Shown: positions 31,551-36,351 of the stretch, piece after piece
How positions within the stretch are numbered: position 1 is the first letter of the stretch
Layout of the letters: each line of letters opens with the position of its first letter
Source of the DNA: Sandaracinaceae bacterium
GTDB taxonomy: Bacteria > Myxococcota_A > Polyangia > Polyangiales > Sandaracinaceae
Assembly: GCA_019694315.1 (NCBI GenBank)
Contig: JAIBCE010000039.1
Span: 1-36,351, forward strand
Direction of reading: 5' to 3'
Length of the DNA stretch: 36,351 nt
Notes under the pieces: generated by a model
What the model saw: only the letters and a program-made list of their open reading frames with translations
Told to the model about the DNA's origin: nothing
The model's database searches: none
Position numbers and translations under genes: made by a program

Positions 31551-32998
31551 CGCTCGAACGCACCGAGATCGGGCGCCGAACCGCGGAAGGGCGTGCCCAC
31601 GTCCAGCCCCGTGTCGACCAGATCCGACGTGGCCACGAGGTGTGCGAAGGACACCTCCGGCAGCTCGCCCGCGGGACCGCGAGGTCCGGCCAGCTCCATG
31701 CCGTCGAGGCTCTCGAAGTCCGCTTCGTCGACGACGAAGCCCTCGTTCCACGTGTTGTGATCGACGAGGGAGAAGGGCGCGAAGGTCACGGGCATGCCGT
31801 CGAGCTCGGGGGCGGCACCGGCGGGACCGAACGCGACGTTGTTGCGCACGAGCATCACGAAGTCGTCCTCGGTGCCGGGCTGGTCCCACGAGCCGAACCA
31901 GTAGTTGCGGCCGCCGTTGAGGATCGACGTGTTGTGGAACACGTGCATCACCACGCGTGCGTCGTTCTCGACGAAGCCCCAGAGGCGATTCCGATACGAC
32001 ACGTTGCCCACCACCACGCGCAGCAGCTCCGCGCCCGGCGTCGCGAGGCCCAGCTTGAAGCCCGCGCCGTTGCCCGCGGTGTCGAACGTGTCGGGGATGT
32101 AGCCGTTGTAGAAGGCCCACGAGCGCTCGAAGACGACGAGGCCGTTGCTCGCGAACGCGTCGAAGCCGTCGTCTCCGTTCCACCACGCGCGACACTCGCG
32201 GACCGTGTTGGTCGTGCCCGCCACGAGCTCCGCCACGTCGAGCCCGTCGGTGCCGTCGTAGTCGTCGCGCGGATCGGCGTTGTGGTGGAAGTCCGAGCGC
32301 AGGATCAGGTTGTCGTCCGAGCCGCGACGGATCGCCATGCCTGCGCCGTTGTGGTGGTAGTCGAAGCGCTCGTAGATGCAGTGACTCGAGGCGTCGGAGC
32401 GGAACGCCGGCCAGCCGAAGTCCGTCGGGCGGAACTCCCGGATCTCGAGCCCGCGGAAGTGCACGTACTCGCCCTCGAAGTAGAAGAGATCCTGCCCGAC
32501 GTAGCCCGGCGCGTCGGTGAACACCGGCTGCTCGCCCGGATAGGCCCAGACGCGGATCGGGGCCTCCGCGGTGCCGCTGCGACCGAAGAGGAGCTGGTCG
32601 TCGGGGTACTCGTAGAGCCCGCCGCGCAGGTAGAGGGTCCGCCCCGCAGAGAGCTCCTGCCACGCGCGCTCCACGGTGAAGAACGGCGCGTCTCGCGAGC
32701 CGTCGTTCGCGTCGTCTCCGTCGGGCGCCACGTAGATCGCGTCGGGATCGAGGACCTCGGGCGCATCGAGCCCGGGCCGGGCGTCCAGTGCGAGGACATC
32801 CTCGCCAGCCGCGTCGAGCCCCATCGCGTCGAGCCCCATCGCGTCGAGCCCCATCGCGTCGAGCCCCATCGCGTCGAGCCCCATCGCGTCGAGCCCCATC
32901 GCGTCGAGCCCCGCCGCATCGGCTCCCGAATCGGGTGCCTCGGAGCCCTCACATCCCATCAAGAGCGCGAGCACGAGCGGAAAGGAGCGTGATCTCAT
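31547..32998 (-). CDS. PL9-like beta-helix lipoprotein, second copy (putative polysaccharide lyase)
   Basis: A 483-residue lipoprotein (LLMGC, Cys16) homologous to the gene at 28413 but on the opposite strand. After a linker with six GLDAM units (30-59) comes the beta-helix, with YVAPDGDDANDGS.DAPF, LYLRGGLYEY and GRSGTAEAPIRVWAYPGE closely matching the first copy. Catalytic features are kept: GDDGFD with Asp276, Asp277 and Asp280, and Lys315 in GNGAGFKLG. The two copies have diverged clearly, so this is not a recent duplication. It would cleave an acidic polysaccharide outside the cell. The ATG at 32998 is preceded by a TATGGT box ending 6 nt upstream. The downstream FG-GAP gene overlaps its stop by 4 nt. 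Confidence 0.86.
   Translation of the reverse strand: MRSRSFPLVLALLMGCEGSEAPDSGADAAGLDAMGLDAMGLDAMGLDAMGLDAMGLDAMGLDAAGEDVLALDARPGLDAPEVLDPDAIYVAPDGDDANDGSRDAPFFTVERAWQELSAGRTLYLRGGLYEYPDDQLLFGRSGTAEAPIRVWAYPGEQPVFTDAPGYVGQDLFYFEGEYVHFRGLEIREFRPTDFGWPAFRSDASSHCIYERFDYHHNGAGMAIRRGSDDNLILRSDFHHNADPRDDYDGTDGLDVAELVAGTTNTVRECRAWWNGDDGFDAFASNGLVVFERSWAFYNGYIPDTFDTAGNGAGFKLGLATPGAELLRVVVGNVSYRNRLWGFVENDARVVMHVFHNTSILNGGRNYWFGSWDQPGTEDDFVMLVRNNVAFGPAGAAPELDGMPVTFAPFSLVDHNTWNEGFVVDEADFESLDGMELAGPRGPAGELPEVSFAHLVATSDLVDTGLDVGTPFRGSAPDLGAFER
32807..32911 (-). repeat. Seven 15-bp units encoding GLDAM/GLDAA
   Basis: Six copies encode GLDAM with apparently identical codons and one degenerate copy encodes GLDAA. 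The perfection of the array points to recent slippage, so copy number may vary between strains. Confidence 0.88.
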
Positions 32999-33004
32999 CG
33001 CCCA

Positions 33005-33010
33005 ACCATA
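33005..33010 (-). promoter_or_regulatory. Candidate -10 box (TATGGT) for the second PL9-like gene
   Basis: On the complement, TATGGT fits TAnnnT and ends 6 nt before the ATG at 32998. It is a leaderless-promoter candidate. Confidence 0.45.
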
Positions 33011-33066
33011 GACGCGTCGCTGTCGCTGTCGCCCGATACTTTCCGCCGTCTCGGGAGGGCACCGCG

Positions 33067-33072
33067 TATCCT
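33067..33072 (+). promoter_or_regulatory. Candidate -10 box (TATCCT) for the deacetylase/glycosyltransferase gene
   Basis: TATCCT ends 6 nt before the GTG at 33079. It is the same hexamer as before the GGDEF-EAL gene, and supports the GTG as start. Confidence 0.45.
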
Positions 33073-33078
33073 CGCGCC

Positions 33079-35208
33079 GTGCCCGCCACCGCGCGCAACC
33101 TCTGCTTCCACTACGTCACCGAGAGGCCGGGCGCGATGCGGCTCGGGCTCGACGTCGCGACGTTTCGGGCGGTGATCGAGCGCGAGCTCGCGCAGCGCAG
33201 GCCGGCGCGTCTGTCGGACTATCTCGGCGCGAGCCCGCCGGGGCCCGATCGCTTCACGGTCTCGTTCGACGACGCGCACGTCTCGGTCCTCGCGCTCGCG
33301 GCGCCGGTCCTGGGTGAGCTCGGCGTGCCCGCGACCCTCTTCGTGCCGAGCGCGTGGATCGGTACGGGCCCCGACTGGCTCGATGAACGGGGCCTGCGCG
33401 CGCTCCGCGACCTCGGCTGGGAGCTCGGCGCCCACACCGTCCATCACCCGCGCATGCGCGTGCGCCTCTTCGGCGAGGACGAGGCCGCACACGCGGCGCG
33501 CCTCGCCGACGAGTGCACCCTCTCGCGCGAGCACCTCTCGCGCTGGAGCGGCCGCGACGTCACGCTCTTCGCGTATCCGTACGGCGACGATCCTCCGCTC
33601 GCGCACCGGGCCGTGGAGGAGGCGGGCCTGCGCGCAAGCTTCACGGTGCGAGACGCGCTGCCGATCGATCGCGAGCTCGAGTGGAGCGGCGATCTCCACG
33701 CGATCCCGCGCATGGACGCGCTCGAGGCCTGCGGGCTCGTCGCCGCGAGGCAGCGAGAGCCGCTCGGCATCTCGGTGATCGTGCCGGTGCGCGATCGTCC
33801 CCGGATGATCCGCGAGGTCGTGCGGCGCTGGCTCGCGCAGAGCTATCCCGACGATCGCTTCGAGCTGATCGTCGTGGACGACGGCTCGGCGATCTCGCTC
33901 GAGGGCGCCTTCGATCGGCGCGTGCGCGTGCTCCGCGTGTCGGAGCCCGATCGGCCGTTCCGCGCGGGGCAAGCGCGCAACGCGGGCGTGCGCGCAGCGC
34001 GCTTTCCGATCGTGCAGCTCGCCGACTCGGACGTCGCGGTCGATCCGGACTTCCTCTGGGCCATCGACTGGGCTCACCAGCGCAGCGGCGGTGACGGCGC
34101 GGGGCGCGCGGTGCTGCTCGGCGCGCTCAGCGGCTACAACCTCCACGATCTCGGGCAATTCCATCGCCTCGCGGAGATCGAGCAGAAGGACGATCTCACG
34201 ACGATCCCGATCATCGCCGACCGCCAGCGCGAGCCCACGGCGCGTGCGGTGATCGACAACGTCGACTGGCTCGAGGAGCCGTGGCGCCTCTTCTACACGG
34301 GCAACGTCTCGTTCCCGCGCGCGCTCTTCGAGGAGCTCGGCGGCTTCGCCGAGGGCTTCTCGGGCTGGGGTCTCGAGGACCTCGATCTCGGCCTCCGCAT
34401 GCACCGCGCGGGCGCCACGTTCCTCTACTCGCGCTTCGCGATGGGCCTGCACCTCGAGGACGAAGACGAGCCCGCGCCACGCAACCCGTTCCGTCGCAAG
34501 CAGGCGCGCCGCGAGCACTTCGAGGGCTACCTCGCGAACCTCGCCCGATGGCGCGCGATGCACCCCGACGAGCCCGCGCTCGCGCGCTTCGCGGAGCGCA
34601 CCGAGGCCGACATCGCCGAGATCACGAGCCGCCCGGGCACCGTGGGCCTCGAGCTCGGCGGGGCGCTGCCGAGCGACGGGCCGGCCTCGCCCCTCCATCA
34701 CGAGATCCATCGCGTCGCGCCCGGGGGCGTCACGAAGGACGAGCTCCTCGAGCGCGTCGCCTACGCGGTGAACGTGGGCGCCCGGCGACTCTGGCTCCAG
34801 GGCGGCGACGTCGCCTCCGATCCGCAGCTCCTCGCGGTGCTCGAGGCCGCCAGCGCGGCGACGCTCGGCGTGGGCCTCGTGGCGCGCCCTTTCGCGCTCA
34901 CCTCCGGAGGCCGGTGCCGGCGCCTCCGCGCGCTCGGCGTCGATCACGTCACGTTGCTCGTCGATCCTGCGCACGACGCGCTCGATCCGCGTCAGCGCCA
35001 GGCCTATCCCGAGGCCGTGCGCGCGCTCCGCGAGGCGCACGTGCACGTGGGGGCGCGCGTGGTGGCCCGCTCCATCGCGGATGCGCACGAGGGCGTCGCG
35101 ATCGGGCGCGAGCTCGCGATCGAGGAGCTCCGCGTGGCGCTGCCCAGCTCGCTTCACGACACGTGGTGCGCGCAGAGCGCGCTCGCGCCCGAGGAGCTCG
35201 CGCCGTAG
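33079..35208 (+). CDS. Fusion: polysaccharide deacetylase, family-2 glycosyltransferase and cysteine-less radical-SAM-like domain
   Basis: A 709-residue cytoplasmic protein in three parts. Residues 1-215 are NodB-like: SFDDAH with Asp64-Asp65, HTVHH with His119 and His123, and AYPYG, so the metal-binding residues are present. Residues 231 to about 500 are a GT-A glycosyltransferase: SVIVPVRDRP, VVDDGS, DSDV (Asp316, Asp318) and the acceptor-side WGLEDLD with Glu433-Asp434, as in chondroitin/galactosyltransferase-like enzymes. Residues about 551-700 follow the core pattern of a radical SAM barrel (GARRLWLQGGDVASDP, LRALGVDHVTLLVD, VRALREAHVHVGARVV) but have no CxxxCxxC. It may make and trim an N-acetylated polysaccharide. 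GTG 33079 is chosen because the deacetylase begins there and upstream codons are atypical. It converges on the gluQ-like gene with an 11-bp gap. Confidence 0.86.
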   Translation: MPATARNLCFHYVTERPGAMRLGLDVATFRAVIERELAQRRPARLSDYLGASPPGPDRFTVSFDDAHVSVLALAAPVLGELGVPATLFVPSAWIGTGPDWLDERGLRALRDLGWELGAHTVHHPRMRVRLFGEDEAAHAARLADECTLSREHLSRWSGRDVTLFAYPYGDDPPLAHRAVEEAGLRASFTVRDALPIDRELEWSGDLHAIPRMDALEACGLVAARQREPLGISVIVPVRDRPRMIREVVRRWLAQSYPDDRFELIVVDDGSAISLEGAFDRRVRVLRVSEPDRPFRAGQARNAGVRAARFPIVQLADSDVAVDPDFLWAIDWAHQRSGGDGAGRAVLLGALSGYNLHDLGQFHRLAEIEQKDDLTTIPIIADRQREPTARAVIDNVDWLEEPWRLFYTGNVSFPRALFEELGGFAEGFSGWGLEDLDLGLRMHRAGATFLYSRFAMGLHLEDEDEPAPRNPFRRKQARREHFEGYLANLARWRAMHPDEPALARFAERTEADIAEITSRPGTVGLELGGALPSDGPASPLHHEIHRVAPGGVTKDELLERVAYAVNVGARRLWLQGGDVASDPQLLAVLEAASAATLGVGLVARPFALTSGGRCRRLRALGVDHVTLLVDPAHDALDPRQRQAYPEAVRALREAHVHVGARVVARSIADAHEGVAIGRELAIEELRVALPSSLHDTWCAQSALAPEELAP

Positions 35209-35219
35209 GGCCAGAGGCC

Positions 35220-36125
35220 TCAGCCCATCGTGACGGGGCCCTTCGCGATCTTCGCGAGCGAGAAGCGGCTCACGAGCTCGCGCGCGGCGAGGGCTTCGTC
35301 GCGATCGAGCAAGCCGAGGGTGCGCGCGAGGCGCCCCACCAGTGTCTCGGGCAGGACGCCCTGCTCGCGCTGCTCGCGCACCGTCACGGCGCCGTGTCTC
35401 TTCGCCAGGCGCTGACCATCGGGGCCGAGCACGAGCGGCACGTGTGCGTAGCGCGGCGCGCGGCCTCCCAGCGCCTCGATCAAGGCGAGCTGTCGCGGGG
35501 TGGACGAGAGCAGATCGTCGCCGCGCACCACGTCGGTGATCTCCATCGCGAGATCGTCGACCACGACCGCCAGCTGGTAGCTGTGCACTCCGTCGGCGCG
35601 TCGCACGACGAAGTCCCCCGCACCCAGGCCCGCGCCGATCGCGCCGTGCACTCCGTCGTCGAACGCACGCGCGTCTTTGGCCTCGAAGCGAAAGCGCACC
35701 GCGGCCGGGCGCTCGGGATGCGAAGGCCCCGAGCGACACGTGCCCGGATAGATCGGCTCTTCGCCGTGCGGCGCGCTCGCGACGCTCTCGATCTCCTTGC
35801 GCGAGCAGGTGCACGCGAACACGCGACCCGAGGCACGCAGTCTCTCGATCGCGGCGTCGTAGCGCTCACGTCTCTGGGACTGGAGATAGGGCCCGAACGG
35901 GCCGCCCACGTCGGGGCCCTCGTCCCAGTCGAGGCCGATCCAGCGAAGATCGTCGAGCATCGCCTCGAGCGCACCCGGCCTCACGCGCGGCGTGTCGAGG
36001 TCCTCCACACGCAAGACGAGCGTGCCCCCCGCGGCCCGCGCCGCGAGCCACGCGACGAGGGCGGTGCGCGCCGTGCCGAGGTGGATCGGCCCGGTCGGAG
36101 ACGGTGCGAAGCGGCCTCGGTACAT
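35220..36125 (-). CDS. gluQ: Glutamyl-Q tRNA(Asp) synthetase
   Basis: A 301-residue truncated glutamyl-tRNA-synthetase paralogue that loads glutamate onto the queuosine base at position 34 of tRNA(Asp). The class I signature is HLGT (15-18, replacing HIGH) after FAPSPTGP. A zinc site is formed by Cys105, Cys107, Tyr126 and Cys130 (CTC...YPGTC), a hallmark of GluQ. The second motif is LAKRHGA in place of KMSKS. The anticodon-binding domain is absent, as expected, and the length matches the family. The start at 36125 was chosen because the protein begins directly with the conserved YRGRFAPSP, and a TATCGT box ends 9 nt upstream. Queuosine biosynthesis genes are not in the window. Confidence 0.94.
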   Translation of the reverse strand: MYRGRFAPSPTGPIHLGTARTALVAWLAARAAGGTLVLRVEDLDTPRVRPGALEAMLDDLRWIGLDWDEGPDVGGPFGPYLQSQRRERYDAAIERLRASGRVFACTCSRKEIESVASAPHGEEPIYPGTCRSGPSHPERPAAVRFRFEAKDARAFDDGVHGAIGAGLGAGDFVVRRADGVHSYQLAVVVDDLAMEITDVVRGDDLLSSTPRQLALIEALGGRAPRYAHVPLVLGPDGQRLAKRHGAVTVREQREQGVLPETLVGRLARTLGLLDRDEALAARELVSRFSLAKIAKGPVTMG

Positions 36126-36134
36126 CGCAGGGGC

Positions 36135-36140
36135 ACGATA
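36135..36140 (-). promoter_or_regulatory. Candidate -10 box (TATCGT) for gluQ
   Basis: On the complement, TATCGT fits TAnnnT and ends 9 nt before the ATG at 36125. It is a leaderless-promoter candidate. Confidence 0.45.
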
Positions 36141-36172
36141 TCGCACCGAGCACCGCGGCGACGGAACGGCGA

Positions 36173-36200
36173 AGGGCCCGTCGCGTGAGCGACGAGCCCT
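36173..36200 (-). terminator. Strong hairpin, probable terminator of the Gly-rich RNA-binding protein gene
   Basis: AGGGCTCGTCGC and GCGACGGGCCCT (complement strand) form a 12-bp stem with one G-T pair and a 4-nt loop (TCAC), followed by TTCGCC. It starts 42 nt after the stop at 36242. It is the best terminator-like structure in the window, although the T-tract is short. Confidence 0.6.
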
Positions 36201-36241
36201 CCGATCACGCGGTCACGAGCGAGCTCGCGACGCGTGGACGA

Positions 36242-36351
36242 TCACCAGCGATCGCCACCGCCACGGCCGCCGCGATCGCCACCGCGACCACCGCCGCCGC
36301 CGCCGCCGTAGCCGCCACGGCCACCACCGCCGCCGCCGCCACCGCCGCCGA
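36242..36351 (-). CDS. Gly/Arg-rich C-terminus of a probable RRM RNA-binding protein (5' truncated)
   Basis: Only the last 35 codons are visible before the window edge. Read on the complement they encode almost only Gly with scattered Arg, Asp and one Tyr, ending GGDRGGRGGGDRW and a TGA stop. This is the typical tail of small cold-induced RNA-recognition-motif proteins in delta-proteobacteria and cyanobacteria. The RRM itself would lie to the right of the window, so the family call is an inference from tail composition and the strong downstream hairpin. Gly-rich tails also occur in other proteins. Confidence 0.6.
   Translation of the reverse strand, partial: GGGGGGGGGGRGGYGGGGGGGRGGDRGGRGGGDRW

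Noticed and set aside
35209..35219. GGCC-AGA-GGCC dyad between the deacetylase fusion and gluQ
   Set aside because: A four-base stem is too short to support a terminator.

Overview
The window is high-GC bacterial DNA (about 70% G+C by eye, third codon positions almost all G or C). The gene content suggests a myxobacterium or a relative, such as the Polyangiales/Sandaracinaceae type. The signs are many lipoproteins with long Pro/Ala/Asp linkers, a zinc-ribbon Ser/Thr kinase, a DUF4388/PATAN-TPR protein, a CpaF-type ATPase with a Pro/Ala-rich N-terminus, DUF3857-transglutaminase giants and MopE-type metal-binding motifs. The taxonomy is an inference from style only. No rRNA, tRNA, CRISPR, phage or insertion-sequence genes were seen. 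About 26 genes are packed tightly on both strands, and long open frames opposite them are composition artefacts.

Region 1 (1-10.7 kb), mixed housekeeping and signalling: the end of a degenerate CpaF-like ATPase; an AMP-forming acyl ligase translationally coupled to a small lipoprotein; a divergent lipoprotein resembling the SecD P1 head; a glyoxalase-fold (VOC) enzyme; a GatB/YqeY protein; a GAF-GGDEF-EAL cyclic-di-GMP protein followed by a flavodoxin-fold reductase; a DUF4388-TPR protein; and a dnaJ-rluA pair.

Region 2 (10.7-22.7 kb), envelope and stress: two tandem very large DUF3857/transglutaminase-like exported proteins, one with an intact Cys-His-Asp triad and one without; a MAPEG membrane protein with a downstream unknown carrying a DHH motif; a lipoprotein made largely of EATGSAP heptapeptides; and a zinc-ribbon Ser/Thr kinase with a membrane-anchored alpha/beta hydrolase.

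Region 3 (22.7-25.4 kb) is the most unusual part. A 128-residue protein (zinc ribbon, membrane segment, MopE-like Asp/Cys-rich tail) lies 24 bp upstream of a radical SAM/SPASM enzyme. A lipoprotein with a CxxCH haem motif follows, after a leader rich in inverted and direct repeats. This may be an undescribed peptide- or metal-centre-modifying system.

Region 4 (25.4-36.35 kb), surface hydrolases and glycans: an M1 aminopeptidase lipoprotein; two PL9-like beta-helix lipoproteins and an FG-GAP repeat lipoprotein with repetitive linkers; a three-part fusion of polysaccharide deacetylase, family-2 glycosyltransferase and a cysteine-less radical-SAM-like barrel; glutamyl-Q tRNA(Asp) synthetase; and the Gly/Arg-rich end of a probable RNA-binding protein cut by the window edge.

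A recurring pattern is a TAnnnT-like -10 box ending only 6-10 nt before the start codon of at least eight transcription-unit-leading genes. This suggests that leaderless transcripts are common here. Genes inside operons more often show Shine-Dalgarno sequences or overlapping stop/start codons, and three appear to use TTG starts.
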